Shown here: in pieces, positions 8,553 to 19,006 of the stretch
Layout of the letters: every line of letters begins with the position of its first letter
Numbering within the stretch: position 1 is the stretch's first letter
Origin: Sphingomonas sp. M1-B02
GTDB taxonomy: Bacteria; Pseudomonadota; Alphaproteobacteria; Sphingomonadales; Sphingomonadaceae
Direction of reading: 5' to 3'
Length of the DNA: 64,000 nt
Assembly (NCBI RefSeq): GCF_026167525.1
Contig: NZ_CP110679.1
Span: forward strand, 2,529,501-2,593,500
The notes under the pieces: model-generated
What the model was told of the DNA's origin: nothing
The model's database searches: none
Seen by the model: the letters and a program-made list of their open reading frames with translations, nothing else
Position numbers and translations under genes: made by a program

Positions 8553-10405
8553 TGCAAGCTCCGCTGGTGGCGTTGGTCGGCAATCCCAATGCCGGCAAGA
8601 GCGCCCTGTTCAATGCGCTCACCGGCGCCCGGCAAAAGGTCGGCAATTATCCCGGCGTCACCGTCGAGCGCCACGCCGGCCGCATGGCGCTGCCCGATGG
8701 GCGCCCGGTCGAATTGCTCGATCTCCCCGGTGCCTACAGCCTCGATCCCTCGTCGCCCGACGAGCGGGTGACGCGCGACGTGCTGGTCGGACGCCAGACC
8801 GGCGAGCGGCTGCCCGATGCGATCCTGACCGTCGTCGACGCCTCGAACCTCGACAATCATCTGCGCTTCACGCTCCAGCTGATCGCGCTGGGTCTGCCGA
8901 TCGTCGTCGCGCTCAATATGGTCGATCTTGCCGAGCGCGACGGGCTCAAGCTCGACCCGGAAGCGCTCGAGCGCGAGCTGGGCGTTCCCGTTGTCCCCAC
9001 CGTGGCCGTCCGCCGCAAGGGGCTCGACGAACTCCGCACCCGGCTGGCCGAAGTCGTCCGCCAGGTGCACGAAATCCGCCCTAGCGCCGGCGTCGAGCAT
9101 GACATCGTCCTGCTCCAGCGCCGCGCCCGCCAGATCGCCACCGCGGTCACCGTCTCGGAAACCGCCGCGCGCCGCTGGACGCACCGGGTCGATGCCGTCG
9201 CGCTGCATCCCGTCTTCGGCACGATCACGCTGCTCGCCTTGATGTTCCTGATGTTCCAGGCGGTGTTCGCCTGGTCGGAAGCGCCGATCGGCTGGGTCGA
9301 GGGCGGCATGGCCGGGCTCGCCGACGCCGCGAACGCGTCGCTGCCCGAGGGTTTCCTGCGCTCGCTGGTCGTCGACGGCGTCATCGCCGGGGTGGGGGCG
9401 GTGGTCGTCTTCCTGCCGCAGATCCTGATCCTGTTCGCCTTCATCCTCGTGCTCGAGGCGAGCGGCTACATGGTCCGCGCTGCCTTCCTGATGGATCGGG
9501 TGATGGCCGGCGTGGGCCTGTCGGGCCGCGCCTTCATACCCCTGCTCTCCAGCTTCGCCTGCGCCGTCCCCGGCATCATGGCGACCCGGACGATCTCGGA
9601 CGAGAAGGAGCGGCTGACCACGATCCTGATCGCGCCGCTCACCACCTGCTCGGCGCGGCTGCCGGTCTATACGATCATCATCGGCGCGATGATCCCCGAT
9701 CGCAGCGTGCTGCCCGGGGTCGGGCTGCAGGGGCTGGTGCTCTTCTCGCTCTACATCTTCGGCATCGTCGGCGCCTTCGCCGCGGCTTATTTCCTGCGCC
9801 GCACCGTCACCAAGGGCGCGACGAGCGGCTTCATGATGGAGATGCCCAAATATCAGCTGCCGCGCCTGCGGGATATCGGCATCGGCCTGTGGCAGCGCGC
9901 CTCGATCTTCCTCAAGCGCGCCGGCAGCATCATCCTGGTGACGACGGTCATCCTCTGGGCGCTGCTGACCTTCCCCAGGGTGCCGGAGGGCAGCCCGATC
10001 AGCCAGGTCGATTATTCGATCGCCGGCCGCATCGGCAACGGCCTCCAGGTCGTCGTCGCGCCGATCGGCTTCAACCGCGACATCGCGCTCGCGCTGATCC
10101 CGGCAATGGCGGCGCGCGAAGTCGCAGTCGCGGCGATCGGCACCGTCTATGCCGTCGACGACAGCGAGGGCGAATCGGGCCAGGCGACGATCCGCGAGAA
10201 GCTCCAGGCCAATTGGAGCCTCCCCACCGCGCTGGCCTTCCTGATGTGGTTCGTCTTCGCACCGCAGTGCATCTCGACGATCGCGGTCACCCGGCGCGAG
10301 ACCAACGGCTGGAGATGGCCGGCCTTCATGGTCGGATATCTGTTCGTGCTCGCTTATGTCGCGGCGGGGCTGACCTATTGGAGCGCGGTCGCGCTCGGGC
10401 TCTAG
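8549..10405 (+). CDS. feoB: Ferrous iron transporter FeoB
   Basis: Inner-membrane Fe(II) transporter with a GTPase-like N-terminal domain. G1 is GNPNAGKS (about residues 11-18), G3 is DLPG, G4 is NMVD; the membrane domain begins near residue 225 and shows two Gate-type repeats, with cysteines in [14 protein letters not shown] and [10 protein letters not shown]. At 618 residues it is shorter than E. coli FeoB. The ATG at 8552 is an alternative start. No feoC was seen; the downstream minus-strand gene overlaps its stop by 4 bases. Confidence 0.95.
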   Translation: MMQAPLVALVGNPNAGKSALFNALTGARQKVGNYPGVTVERHAGRMALPDGRPVELLDLPGAYSLDPSSPDERVTRDVLVGRQTGERLPDAILTVVDASNLDNHLRFTLQLIALGLPIVVALNMVDLAERDGLKLDPEALERELGVPVVPTVAVRRKGLDELRTRLAEVVRQVHEIRPSAGVEHDIVLLQRRARQIATAVTVSETAARRWTHRVDAVALHPVFGTITLLALMFLMFQAVFAWSEAPIGWVEGGMAGLADAANASLPEGFLRSLVVDGVIAGVGAVVVFLPQILILFAFILVLEASGYMVRAAFLMDRVMAGVGLSGRAFIPLLSSFACAVPGIMATRTISDEKERLTTILIAPLTTCSARLPVYTIIIGAMIPDRSVLPGVGLQGLVLFSLYIFGIVGAFAAAYFLRRTVTKGATSGFMMEMPKYQLPRLRDIGIGLWQRASIFLKRAGSIILVTTVILWALLTFPRVPEGSPISQVDYSIAGRIGNGLQVVVAPIGFNRDIALALIPAMAAREVAVAAIGTVYAVDDSEGESGQATIREKLQANWSLPTALAFLMWFVFAPQCISTIAVTRRETNGWRWPAFMVGYLFVLAYVAAGLTYWSAVALGL

Positions 10406-10575
10406 TCGCGCTTCGAATCGTCCAGCAGCCGGGCCACTTTCGCAGTCTCGACGGCATCCGCCTGCCGCTCCGCTTTGGTCCGCCCGAAACGAATGCGGTT
10501 TTCGTCGGCTTTGGCCGACTTATCCACGCGTGCCTTCGCCTTGCGGGCTTTGTTCAGGTTGATGATCGCGCCCAT
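10402..10575 (-). CDS. Small DUF4169-type protein
   Basis: A 57-residue basic protein starting [16 protein letters not shown] and ending in LLDDSKRD, found by reading the minus strand between feoB and ssb. The pattern IINLNKxRKxxxRxxKxxxAxxNRxxFGRTKAE is that of the DUF4169 family widespread in alphaproteobacteria; its function is unknown. It is convergent with feoB (4-base overlap) and divergent from ssb, 54 bases away, so it could share the ssb upstream region. Confidence 0.8.
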   Translation of the reverse strand: MGAIINLNKARKAKARVDKSAKADENRIRFGRTKAERQADAVETAKVARLLDDSKRD

Positions 10576-10629
10576 CGAGAGTACCCTGTTCGTTCACCCT
10601 ATCCTTATCGATCTCACAGCGGAGTTTCC

Positions 10630-11178
10630 ATGGCCGGCAGCGTCAACAAGGTCATTCTGGTCGGCAATCTGGGCAAGGACCCCGAATCGCGCAGCTTCCA
10701 GAATGGCGGCAAGGTGGTCGAGCTCCGCATCGCCACGTCCGAAAGCTGGAAGGACCGCAATTCGGGCGAGCGCAAGGAAAAGACCGAGTGGCACACGGTC
10801 AAGGTCTTCAACGAAGGCCTGGCCAACGTCGCCGAGAAATATCTGCGCAAGGGCAGCAAGGTCTATATCGAAGGCGCGCTCACCACGCGGAAGTGGCAGG
10901 ACCAGACCGGCGCCGATCGCTATTCGACCGAGGTCGTGCTCCAGGGCTTCAATTCGGTGCTGACCATGCTCGATGGCGCACCCGGCTCGGGCGGCGGCGC
11001 AGGCCGTAGCGCACCCGCCGGCGGCGACGATTGGGGCGGCGGCGGCGATGACTTCTCCGGCCAGTCCTCGAGCCGAGGCGGCAGCGGTGGCGGGGGCAAC
11101 TTCAACGGCGGCGGCCAGCGCGGCGGCAGCAGCGGCGGCGGCTTCCCCGACGATCTCGACGACGACGTTCCCTTCTGA
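10630..11178 (+). CDS. ssb: Single-stranded DNA-binding protein
   Basis: Binds and protects single-stranded DNA in replication, repair and recombination. The ATG at 10630 follows GGAG (10621-10624). The first ~112 residues form the OB fold ([36 protein letters not shown]); then comes a Gly/Ser-rich disordered linker and the acidic tip DDDVPF that recruits partner proteins. Product 182 residues, normal for the family. The stop overlaps the start of the following lipoprotein gene. Confidence 0.96.
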   Translation: MAGSVNKVILVGNLGKDPESRSFQNGGKVVELRIATSESWKDRNSGERKEKTEWHTVKVFNEGLANVAEKYLRKGSKVYIEGALTTRKWQDQTGADRYSTEVVLQGFNSVLTMLDGAPGSGGGAGRSAPAGGDDWGGGGDDFSGQSSSRGGSGGGGNFNGGGQRGGSSGGGFPDDLDDDVPF

Positions 11179-11624
11179 TGCGTGGCCTCCTCGCCGCAGC
11201 CTTGCTTCTCGCCGGCTGCGGCGGCGGCGAGGGCGAATCGGAGAACGTTACCGATCCGACTGCGCTCAACGTCATCGACGCCGCGGCGAACGGCAAGCCG
11301 GCGGTGGTCACCGCGGCGGCCGATTGCAGCAACAAGCCCGATTTCGTGCCCATCTATGACGATGCCCGGATCACCACCTGCATCTCGGGCGAGGATGGCC
11401 TGCCGCGCCATGTCAGCGGCAACATCGTCTATGTGACCGCGGCCGATCCCGCCAAAGTATTGGGCTGGTCGCGCGCGCAGGCCAATGCCTCGGGCCTCGG
11501 CCAGGTCCAGCTAACCCCCAGCAAATATGAAGCCGGCGAGAAATCGAAGCGCAGCATCCTCGTGGTGGTCGAGCCCGAGGGCACCGGCAGCAGGGTGAGC
11601 ATCAACTGGGGCCGCGAAACCTAG
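11178..11624 (+). CDS. Hypothetical lipoprotein
   Basis: Unrecognised 148-residue protein with a short signal peptide and a lipobox-like LLLAGC (cysteine at about residue 14), so probably membrane-anchored in the periplasm. Two further cysteines (about residues 49 and 68, in AADCSN and TTCISG) may form a disulfide. The start overlaps the ssb stop by one base, implying co-expression; the 3' end overlaps the convergent pirin gene by 4 bases. No enzymatic motif seen. Confidence 0.65.
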   Translation: MRGLLAAALLLAGCGGGEGESENVTDPTALNVIDAAANGKPAVVTAAADCSNKPDFVPIYDDARITTCISGEDGLPRHVSGNIVYVTAADPAKVLGWSRAQANASGLGQVQLTPSKYEAGEKSKRSILVVVEPEGTGSRVSINWGRET

Positions 11625-12481
11625 GCCTCGACGATCTCCGCCACGCCGAACTTGCCCGCCTGATAATCGGCGAACGCCGCACGGATTTCCTCGGCGCTGT
11701 TCATCACGAACGGCCCGTGGGCAACGATCGGCTCGTCGATCGGCGCGGCATGGCCGAACAGGAAGAGCGCGGCTTCCGAAGCCGTCACCGTAACCGAATC
11801 ACCCGCGCCCAGCGAAGCCAGGTTGAACTGCGGCACCGATACGCCCCCGACGGCGATCGCCCCGCGCGCCGCGTAGAGAAACAGGTCCCGCCCCGCCAAC
11901 CCGTCGAACCTGACCGAAGCACCGGGCTCCAGCTCCACCCAGCTCAGGAACACCCCCGTCAGCGACTCCACGGCGCCGCGCGCCTCGCCAAACTCGCCCG
12001 AGACCAGATGCACCGTCGCGCCGGCGGCCCGCACCGCCGGAATCCCCTCGGCCTGCACCCCCACATAACGCGGCGCCGTCATCTTCAGCCGCGCCGGCAG
12101 ATTCACCCACAGCTGGAGAATCTCCATTCCCCCGCCCGCGCGCTTGAACCCCTCGGGCGAAACCTCGGCATGGACGATCCCGCGCCCCGCCGTCATCCAC
12201 TGCACCCCGCCGGCGCGGATCACGCTCTCATGCCCCGCCGAATCGGTATGCGCCAATTCGCCGTCGAGGATGAAGGTCACCGTCTCGAACCCGCGGTGCG
12301 GGTGCGGCCCGAACGGCAGCCCGCGATTGTTCGGTGGATAGGTCTGCGGACCGTGATGGTTGAGAAACAGGAACGCGCCGACATTTTCGAGCCCCGGTCC
12401 GGGCACCGGCCGCCGCGTCACCAGATCGCCGATATCGTCGCGATAGGCGGGGTGGAGGCACGTCACGCGGCAGTCGGTCAT
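11621..12481 (-). CDS. Pirin family protein
   Basis: Bicupin protein of the pirin family; some bacterial members act as quercetin dioxygenases, others as regulators of metabolic enzymes. Metal-site residues are visible in the N-terminal cupin: PHPHRGFETVTFILDGELAHTDS and later GRGIVHAE. The 286-residue length is typical. The ATG overlaps the metW stop (ATGA), so it is the last gene of the metX-GNAT-metW-pirin transcript. The link to methionine synthesis is only positional. Confidence 0.9.
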   Translation of the reverse strand: MTDCRVTCLHPAYRDDIGDLVTRRPVPGPGLENVGAFLFLNHHGPQTYPPNNRGLPFGPHPHRGFETVTFILDGELAHTDSAGHESVIRAGGVQWMTAGRGIVHAEVSPEGFKRAGGGMEILQLWVNLPARLKMTAPRYVGVQAEGIPAVRAAGATVHLVSGEFGEARGAVESLTGVFLSWVELEPGASVRFDGLAGRDLFLYAARGAIAVGGVSVPQFNLASLGAGDSVTVTASEAALFLFGHAAPIDEPIVAHGPFVMNSAEEIRAAFADYQAGKFGVAEIVEA

Positions 12482-13071
12482 GCGTCTTTCCTCAGCAGGA
12501 ACACGGCATGCTCGGCAAACAGGTTCGCCATCGCCGATCCGGTCCGTTGGTCGCCCGACAGGAACCAGCAATCCTCGACGATGATCCCCCGCTCGGCGAC
12601 GAAGGCGCGGAAATCGTCGACGGTCACATGGTGGATGTTCGGCGTCGCATACCATTCCACCGCCAGCACCCGGGTCACCGGCATCCGCCCGCCCCACAGC
12701 AACGAAGCCCGCACCCGCCAATGCGCGAAATTGGGGAAGGAGACGAACGCCCGCCGCCCGATCCGCAGCAATTGGTCGAGCACCCAATCGGGCCGCCGCG
12801 TCGTCTGCAGCGTCTGGCTCAGGATTGCATAGTCGAAGCTGGCATCGGGATAGTCGGCCAGATCGCTGTCGGCGTCGCCCTGCACCACCGACAGGCCCTT
12901 CGCCATCGCCGCCGAGACATTGGCCGGATCGATCTCCAGCCCCCGCGCGTCGCATCCTCGCTGGTCGCGCAGCGCCGCCATCAGCGCGCCGTCTCCGCAG
13001 CCGACATCGAGCACCCGCGTCACCGGCTGGACGTTTGCGGCGATGATCGCGAGATCGGGACGGAGACTCAT
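12478..13071 (-). CDS. metW: Methionine biosynthesis protein MetW (SAM-methyltransferase fold)
   Basis: MetW partners MetX in many proteobacteria and is required for full homoserine acyltransferase function. Start at 13071 ([14 protein letters not shown]) rather than an upstream in-frame codon that would lie within the acetyltransferase gene. The SAM-binding motif VLDVGCGDGALM is near residue 18, with ISFDYAILSQTLQ-type motif 4 and the MetW signature FPNFAHWRVR. Product 197 residues, usual length. Confidence 0.93.
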   Translation of the reverse strand: MSLRPDLAIIAANVQPVTRVLDVGCGDGALMAALRDQRGCDARGLEIDPANVSAAMAKGLSVVQGDADSDLADYPDASFDYAILSQTLQTTRRPDWVLDQLLRIGRRAFVSFPNFAHWRVRASLLWGGRMPVTRVLAVEWYATPNIHHVTVDDFRAFVAERGIIVEDCWFLSGDQRTGSAMANLFAEHAVFLLRKDA

Positions 13072-13484
13072 GAATAGACCCCCGGATTGTCGCGCAGCAT
13101 CAGCCGCTCCGGATGCGCGCTCTGCTCCCAACCGAGCTTCGAATAAAGCGGCTGCATGTCGCGCGTGAACAGGATCCAGCGGCGCAGCCCCTGCAGATCG
13201 GGGTGGGCGTACAGCGCCTCGAGCATCGCCTTCGCGAGTCCCTGCCCGCGATGCGTCTCGAGCACGAACACGTCGGCGAGATAGGCCATCGTCGCATGAT
13301 CGCTTACCACCCGCGCCATCCCTACCTGCGCCTCGCCGTCGAACGCGGACACGGTCAGCGATCCCGCCAGCGCCCGCGCTACCGTCTCACGCGGAATCCC
13401 CGGCGACCAGTAACTTGCCGTCAGGAAGCCGTGGATCACGTCGATCTGCTGCTCCGCCGGATCGAAGGAGAGGCGAATGCTCAA
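13068..13484 (-). CDS. GNAT family N-acetyltransferase
   Basis: 138-residue acetyltransferase fold with the acetyl-CoA-binding motif [23 protein letters not shown] (about 69-90), and a C-terminal half with LYSKLGWE. Substrate unknown. It overlaps both metX and metW by 4 bases, so is inserted within the metX-metW transcript. Metabolic link to methionine synthesis is not shown by the sequence. Confidence 0.85.
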   Translation of the reverse strand: MSIRLSFDPAEQQIDVIHGFLTASYWSPGIPRETVARALAGSLTVSAFDGEAQVGMARVVSDHATMAYLADVFVLETHRGQGLAKAMLEALYAHPDLQGLRRWILFTRDMQPLYSKLGWEQSAHPERLMLRDNPGVYS

Positions 13485-14599
13485 GCCCCCGCCCCCAGAA
13501 ACCCGCGCATCACCCGGTCCAGCTCCGGGCTCTCCAGCAAAAACGCGTCATGCCCGAAGGGCGAGCTGAGCTCGACGAAGCTCACCGGCGCCCCCGCCGC
13601 GTTCAGCGCATGCACGATCGTCCGCGATTCCCGAGTCGGATACAGCCAGTCGGTGTCGAAGCTCACCAGGCAGAAGCGCGGCCCCCCCGCCTTGAAGGCA
13701 TTGGCCAGCGTTCCGCCATGCTCTTCGGCCAGGTCGAAATAATCGAGCGCGCGGGTTATGTAGAGATAGGAGTTCGCGTCGAAGCGATCGACGAAGCTTA
13801 TCCCCTGGTGGCGCAGATAGCTTTCCACCTGGAAGTCCGCGTCGAAGCCGAACGTCTTGACGTCCCGCCCCTGCAGCTTGCGCCCGAACTTGGCAGTGAG
13901 GCCGGCCTCGGAAAGATAGGTGATGTGCGCCGCCATCCGCGCTACCGCCAGCCCCGAAGCGGGCGGATCATTGTCGGCGTAATAATCCCCCCCGCGCCAG
14001 CGATGATCGGCCATGATCGCCTGTCGTCCCACCTCGTGGAAGGCGATATTCTGCGCCGAATGCCGCGCCGCGCTGGCGATAACCACTGCCGACGCCACCC
14101 GCTCTGGGAAGGTCGCCGCCCAGCTCAGCGCCTGCATGCCGCCCATCGATCCGCCGATCACCGCGGCCAGCCGCGCGATCCCCAGATGATCGAGCAGCAT
14201 CGCCTGCGCGCGCACCATGTCGCGGATCGTGATAACCGGGAACTGCATCCCCCACGGCTTGCCCGTCGCCGGATTGAGGCTCGCCGGCCCCGAAGAGCCG
14301 AGGCAACTGCCCAGCACGTTCGCGCATATCACGAAATAGCGGTCGGTATCCACCGGCTTGCCGGGCCCCACCATCCGCGTCCACCAGCCCGCCTTGCCGG
14401 TCACCGGATGGTTCGACGCAAGATGCTGGTCGCCGGTCAGCGCATGGCAGACCAGTATCGCATTGCCGCCGTCGGGCGCCAACGTGCCATAGGTCTCGTA
14501 GGCAATGTCGACCGGCGAAAGCAAAACCCCGCCATCGAGACGCAGCGGCCCCGGCAGCGTCACCGAGCGGGCAAGGCCAAAGCGCGGGTCGTTCGACAT
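13481..14599 (-). CDS. metX: Homoserine O-acyltransferase MetX
   Basis: Activates homoserine for methionine synthesis by acyl transfer (acetyl or succinyl; not decided by sequence). The 372-residue alpha/beta-hydrolase shows [19 protein letters not shown], the nucleophile elbow IGGSMGGMQ (serine near 150), and catalytic Asp in FDTDWLYP and His in FGHDAFLLE. First gene of the metX-GNAT-metW-pirin run. The 73-base upstream gap was inspected for a SAM-II riboswitch and none was recognised. Confidence 0.95.
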   Translation of the reverse strand: MSNDPRFGLARSVTLPGPLRLDGGVLLSPVDIAYETYGTLAPDGGNAILVCHALTGDQHLASNHPVTGKAGWWTRMVGPGKPVDTDRYFVICANVLGSCLGSSGPASLNPATGKPWGMQFPVITIRDMVRAQAMLLDHLGIARLAAVIGGSMGGMQALSWAATFPERVASAVVIASAARHSAQNIAFHEVGRQAIMADHRWRGGDYYADNDPPASGLAVARMAAHITYLSEAGLTAKFGRKLQGRDVKTFGFDADFQVESYLRHQGISFVDRFDANSYLYITRALDYFDLAEEHGGTLANAFKAGGPRFCLVSFDTDWLYPTRESRTIVHALNAAGAPVSFVELSSPFGHDAFLLESPELDRVMRGFLGAGA

Positions 14600-14672
14600 G
14601 GCGTGTAGCTAGGGGGTGGGCGGGGGGCTGGCAATGCCTGTCCGCATCCGCCTTGCCGTCATCCGGCGAGCC

Positions 14673-16241
14673 TCAGGCTACCCTCGCCTGGCCCAACTTT
14701 CGCCCCGTAATCGCCTCGGCCGCCATCCGCCCGGTCTGCGCCGCGCCGTTCATATATCCCGGAAACGCATCGGACAGATGCTCCCCCGCGAAGCGAACCC
14801 GCCCCGCCCCCGACGCACGATGCGCCGCCGGATCGTCCGATTCGACGCACAGCAGATGCGCGAAGCGAGTCAGCTGACCTGGCTTGAAATTGCTGTACGC
14901 CCCCAGGGTCAGCGCATGCGCATGCCAGTTGGTCCGCGCGAACGGCCCCGTCGCCGCTTCCTGCAATCCCGGAATGGCCGGCGAAGCGCTCTCGGCGAAG
15001 CGGCCTGCCAGCGCAGACGGCGCCTTCGACCGGGCCGCGCGCACTTCGTCGCCCCCGAGGAACCAGGTCCAAACCGGGTCGATCCGCCCGGCCAGATGGA
15101 CGCTGCCATCCCAGCCCAAGGCCCATCCGGCGTCGCCGCGCGTCTGCCACAGCTCGCCGCCAACCCCCATCGGCCCCTTCCACGGTATGGCGTCGGTAGC
15201 CGATTGGACCTTCTCGTTATGCCCAAGATCCATCTCGGCGATGAAGCCGCGCCAAGCCGCGGGCAGCGGCACCGCGAAATCGATCTGCCGCGTCAGCGGC
15301 GCGGGCACCGCGACGATCAGCGTCTCGGCCTCGGCGCTCGATCCGTCGAGAAAGTCGAGCCGCAGCCCTGCGCCCCGCGTCGTCACCCGGCCCAGCCGCC
15401 TGCCCGTCGTGATCCGCGCGCCATAGCGCGCGGTCATCGCATCGATCAGCGCGCTGCTGCCGCCCTCCATCACATAGCGTTCGTCCGATCCGCCCAGCAC
15501 TTCGGCGCGCCGGCCATCTACGGTCGGCAGGTTGAAGATCAATTCGATCGCCGAGGCGTTGGCCGGCTCGACGCCATATTCGGTCCGGCTGGTCGCCTCG
15601 AGCAAGTGCCGCACCCATGCGTCGCCGATCATCGCGCGATGCAGGTCGAGATAATCGCGGATCGAGATGCGATCGAGGTCGGGCGCCACCCGCCCGTAAT
15701 CCTTGTCGAGGCGATCGGCATCGCGGCCGATCTGCGCGGCGATCGGGCGCAGCGCCTCGGCCAGCTCGGAATCGCTCACCAGCCGGCCATCGGCCAGGAT
15801 CAGCGTCTCGTGCGCCTCGGACTTGCGGTCGATCAGTGGGACGCCAAAGCGCTTCGTCAGTGCCTGCATGTCGTGATGGTCGCTGTTGACCAGCTGCCCG
15901 CCGGCCTCGAACGCCGGCCCGGTGGCGGGGCGATGCGTGAACATCCGCCCGCCGCTGCGATTGCGCGCTTCGAACAGATGCGCATCCACCCCCGCCTCGC
16001 GCAGATGGTGGAGCGCGCTCAGCCCGGCGATCCCGCCGCCGACGATCACCGCCCGCCCGCCGGCATATCCCTCGGCGTGGCGGGGCAAGGCCGGAGCAAG
16101 CCCCGCCGCCGCAAGCGCTTTCAGCACCGCGCGCCGCGTCGCCCCGCGCTGGCCCGCAATTGGCGCAGCCTCGCCCGCGGCCGCCAGGTTCTGCGCGCGC
16201 GCGGCGGCCAGCGCCCGCCAGAATATTCCGCTTCCCCGCAT
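14673..16241 (-). CDS. Tat-exported flavin monoamine oxidase family protein
   Basis: FAD enzyme oxidising amines or amino acids, probably periplasmic. Start 16241 is chosen over 16262 because AGGGGGAGA immediately precedes it; product 522 residues. A twin-arginine signal ([19 protein letters not shown]) sits unusually deep, near residues 36-54, behind a 35-residue leader. The FAD-binding [20 protein letters not shown] with [10 protein letters not shown] follows, and the C-terminal [20 protein letters not shown] is typical of the amine oxidase family. Divergent from hisC. Substrate unknown. Confidence 0.88.
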   Translation of the reverse strand: MRGSGIFWRALAAARAQNLAAAGEAAPIAGQRGATRRAVLKALAAAGLAPALPRHAEGYAGGRAVIVGGGIAGLSALHHLREAGVDAHLFEARNRSGGRMFTHRPATGPAFEAGGQLVNSDHHDMQALTKRFGVPLIDRKSEAHETLILADGRLVSDSELAEALRPIAAQIGRDADRLDKDYGRVAPDLDRISIRDYLDLHRAMIGDAWVRHLLEATSRTEYGVEPANASAIELIFNLPTVDGRRAEVLGGSDERYVMEGGSSALIDAMTARYGARITTGRRLGRVTTRGAGLRLDFLDGSSAEAETLIVAVPAPLTRQIDFAVPLPAAWRGFIAEMDLGHNEKVQSATDAIPWKGPMGVGGELWQTRGDAGWALGWDGSVHLAGRIDPVWTWFLGGDEVRAARSKAPSALAGRFAESASPAIPGLQEAATGPFARTNWHAHALTLGAYSNFKPGQLTRFAHLLCVESDDPAAHRASGAGRVRFAGEHLSDAFPGYMNGAAQTGRMAAEAITGRKLGQARVA

Positions 16242-16317
16242 CGTCTCCCCCTCAGCGTGCAAGGCTGTAGCGCGCTACCCTTGCCATCCGGTAACCGTTC
16301 GGCCAAGCCGCCGCCCC

Positions 16318-17412
16318 ATGAACGCACCCGTCCCCAAGCCCTGGATCATGGAAATCGCGCCCTACGTCCCGGGCCGATCGACCACCGACTCCGGCAAGAA
16401 GGCCGCCAAGCTCTCGTCGAACGAAAATCCGCTCGGCACTGCCGAGGCCGCACGCACCGCTTTCGATGCTGCACGGGTCGACCTCGAACGCTATCCCGAT
16501 GCCGGCGCTACCGCGCTGCGCGAAGCGATCGGCGCCCACTACGGCCTCGATCCAGCGCGCATCATCTACGGCACGGGCTCGGACGAAGTACTCCATCTCG
16601 CCGCAGGGGCCTATGCCGGCCCGGGGGACGAAGTGATCTTCGTCCATTACGGCTTCGCGGTGTACGAGATCGCCGCGCGGCGGGTCGGCGCCGTGCCGGT
16701 AATCGCCCCCGATCAGGATTATGCGACCGATGTCGACGCGATTCTCGCCTGCGTGACAGAGAAGACGCGCGTCATCTTCATCGCCAATCCCAACAATCCG
16801 ACCGGCACGTTCACTTCCCGCGCCGAGATCGTGCGCCTCCACGCCGCGCTGCCGAAAAGCGTGTTGCTGGTGCTCGATCAGGCCTATTCCGAATATCTCG
16901 ACGCCGAGGATGACGATGGCGGGCTCGATCTGGCCCGGACCGAGTCCAACGTCCTCGTCACCCGCACCTTCTCCAAGATCTTCGGCCTCGCCGCCGAACG
17001 CATCGGCTGGGGCTATGCGAGCGCGGAGATCATCGGTGCGATGCATCGCATCCGCGCGCCGTTCAACGTAACCATCGCCGGCCAGATGGCCGCGATCGCC
17101 GCGCTCGGCGCGACCGATTTCGTCGAGCAGAGCCGCACGCACAACAAGCAGTGGCGGGGCTGGTTCGCCGATCAGATCGCGTCGATGGGAAACAAGGGGC
17201 TGCGCGCGGTCGCGTCGAAGGCCAATTTCATCCTCGTCCTGTTCGAGGGCGATGTCAGCGCCGAGACCGCGTATAAGGGGCTGATGGATCGTGGCTATAT
17301 CGTCCGCTGGCTCCCCGGCCAAGGCCTGCCCCACGGGCTGCGCATCACCATCGGCACCGCCGAGGAAGCGCAGGGCGTCGCGGCGGCCCTGCGCGATATA
17401 GTCGGCGGCTAG
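16318..17412 (+). CDS. hisC: Histidinol-phosphate / aromatic aminotransferase HisC
   Basis: PLP-dependent aminotransferase of 364 residues (fold type I). SSNENPLG, the PNNPTG cofactor loop and the PLP lysine in RTFSKIFGL (about residue 220) are present. The gene directly precedes tyrC with 4 bases between, the arrangement reported for Zymomonas, where this enzyme serves histidine and aromatic amino acid synthesis. Dual function here is inferred from that linkage. Confidence 0.93.
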   Translation: MNAPVPKPWIMEIAPYVPGRSTTDSGKKAAKLSSNENPLGTAEAARTAFDAARVDLERYPDAGATALREAIGAHYGLDPARIIYGTGSDEVLHLAAGAYAGPGDEVIFVHYGFAVYEIAARRVGAVPVIAPDQDYATDVDAILACVTEKTRVIFIANPNNPTGTFTSRAEIVRLHAALPKSVLLVLDQAYSEYLDAEDDDGGLDLARTESNVLVTRTFSKIFGLAAERIGWGYASAEIIGAMHRIRAPFNVTIAGQMAAIAALGATDFVEQSRTHNKQWRGWFADQIASMGNKGLRAVASKANFILVLFEGDVSAETAYKGLMDRGYIVRWLPGQGLPHGLRITIGTAEEAQGVAAALRDIVGG

Positions 17413-17416
17413 GGCG

Positions 17417-18325
17417 ATGCTGCCCTTCGCCCGCGTGACGGTGATCGGTCTGGGCCTGATCGGCTCCTCTATCGCCCGTGCGGTCGCCCAGTCGATGCCC
17501 AGCGTGCGCGTCACCGGCTATGACCGCGATACTGCAGTGCGCGAGACGGCGGTGCGCATCGGCCTGTGCGACGATGTCGCCGATACCGCCGGCACCGCGG
17601 TGATCGACGCCGATCTGGTGATCCTCTGCGTGCCGGTCGGCGCCATGGGCGAGGCGGCGGCGGAGCTTGCCGCCGATCTACCCGCCGATGCGATCGTCAG
17701 CGACGTCGGCTCGTGCAAGGTCAGCGTGATCGAGGCGGTCCGCGCCGCGCTTCCCCATGCCACCTTCGTCCCCGCGCATCCGGTTGCCGGCACCGAGAAT
17801 AGCGGCCCCGAAGCGGGCTTCGCCACGCTCTTCAACCATCGCTGGTGCATCGTAACCCCGCCCGAGGGCAGCGATCCGCTCGCCGTCGAGCGCGTGCTCG
17901 AATTCTGGCGTCGATTGGGCGCCGAAGTCGAGACGATGGAGCCCGCGCATCACGATCTCGTCCTCGCGGTCACCAGCCATCTGCCGCATCTGATTGCCTA
18001 TACGATCGTCGGCACCGCGTCGGACCTCGAGGAAGTCACCGCGTCCGAGGTGATCAAATATTCGGCAGGGGGCTTCCGCGATTTCACCCGCATCGCCGCG
18101 TCGGACCCGACGATGTGGCGCGACGTCTTCCTGGCGAACCGCGAGGCCGTGCTCGAGATGCTCCAGCGCTTCACTGAGGATTTGACTACGCTCCAGCGCG
18201 CGATCCGCTGGGGCAAGGGCGATGAATTGTTCGATCTGTTCACCCGTACCCGCGCCGTCCGCCGCTCGATCGTCGAACAGGGTCAGGACGATGCACGGCC
18301 CGATTTCGGGCGCTCGCACGAATAA
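17417..18325 (+). CDS. tyrC: Prephenate / arogenate (cyclohexadienyl) dehydrogenase
   Basis: Oxidative decarboxylation step of tyrosine synthesis. The 302-residue protein has the Rossmann motif VIGLGLIGSS (about residues 9-18), SDVGSCK, the PAHPVAGTENSG segment and a catalytic histidine region TSHLPHLIAYTI. No chorismate mutase or ACT domain is fused. It follows hisC and stops exactly where the convergent plsC gene stops. Substrate range (prephenate versus arogenate) cannot be read from sequence. Confidence 0.93.
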   Translation: MLPFARVTVIGLGLIGSSIARAVAQSMPSVRVTGYDRDTAVRETAVRIGLCDDVADTAGTAVIDADLVILCVPVGAMGEAAAELAADLPADAIVSDVGSCKVSVIEAVRAALPHATFVPAHPVAGTENSGPEAGFATLFNHRWCIVTPPEGSDPLAVERVLEFWRRLGAEVETMEPAHHDLVLAVTSHLPHLIAYTIVGTASDLEEVTASEVIKYSAGGFRDFTRIAASDPTMWRDVFLANREAVLEMLQRFTEDLTTLQRAIRWGKGDELFDLFTRTRAVRRSIVEQGQDDARPDFGRSHE

Positions 18326-19006
18326 TCAGTTCAATGCGTTGATCGCCGCATGCACCCGCGCCTCGATCTCCGCGCGCTTGAGCCCCGGCGGGATCGGTTC
18401 GCCAAACTGAAGAGTCACGGTTCCAGGGCGCATCGGACCGACCTTGGGCCAAACGCGCGCGGTATCGAGCGCGACGGGCACCACCGGCAGCCCGATCGCC
18501 CGGTATAATCCCGCCAGGCCGGAGCGCAGCGGCGGCGCCTCTCCGAGGGCCGAGCGGGTGCCTTCGGGAAAGAGCACGATCGAACGGCCTTCGGCACCCG
18601 CCGCCTTGGCCTCGCGCATCATCTGGCGCAGCGCCGCCGCCGCGCCGCTACGGTCAATCACGATTACGCCATAGCGCCGCGCCGCCCACCCCCAGATCGG
18701 GATGCGTGCATATTCCTGACGCATCACGACCGCCGGCCCTGCGAGCATCCGGACGAGTTCGAATGTCTCGAAGAAGCTCTGATGCTTGACCGCGTAGAGC
18801 GCAGGATTGGCCAGTGGCGCCCCCTCGACCCGTACGCGAATGCCGGCGATCCATCGAGCGCATAGCGCATGATATTGCGTCCACAGCAAAACCCAGCGCC
18901 GAAATGCGCGCTGCCCGAACAGCGCCACGACGGGCGCCAGCAGCACAATGGGAACCGACACGCCGTAAAACAGGATCGCGAAGACGATCGTCCGCATGCG
19001 ATTCAT
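18326..19006 (-). CDS. plsC: 1-acyl-sn-glycerol-3-phosphate acyltransferase
   Basis: Transfers an acyl group to lysophosphatidic acid in phospholipid synthesis. One N-terminal membrane segment (about 7-28) is followed by block I KHQSFFETF (HX4E, a known variant of HX4D), block III FPEGTRS and block IV LPVVPVALDT. Length 226 residues. ATG 19006 overlaps the stop of the YdcF-like gene by one base, so it is the last gene of an ftsE-ftsX-ydcF-plsC transcript. Confidence 0.92.
   Translation of the reverse strand: MNRMRTIVFAILFYGVSVPIVLLAPVVALFGQRAFRRWVLLWTQYHALCARWIAGIRVRVEGAPLANPALYAVKHQSFFETFELVRMLAGPAVVMRQEYARIPIWGWAARRYGVIVIDRSGAAAALRQMMREAKAAGAEGRSIVLFPEGTRSALGEAPPLRSGLAGLYRAIGLPVVPVALDTARVWPKVGPMRPGTVTLQFGEPIPPGLKRAEIEARVHAAINALN

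Noticed and set aside
13415..14608. Long plus-strand open frame over metX
   Set aside because: Arg/His/Pro-rich shadow; metX on the minus strand has all catalytic motifs.
14600..14672. Possible SAM-II riboswitch upstream of metX
   Set aside because: The position is classic for alphaproteobacteria, but the 73 bases show neither the conserved stem nor the TTTAACC and TTGCA-type core; only a GCTA occurs.
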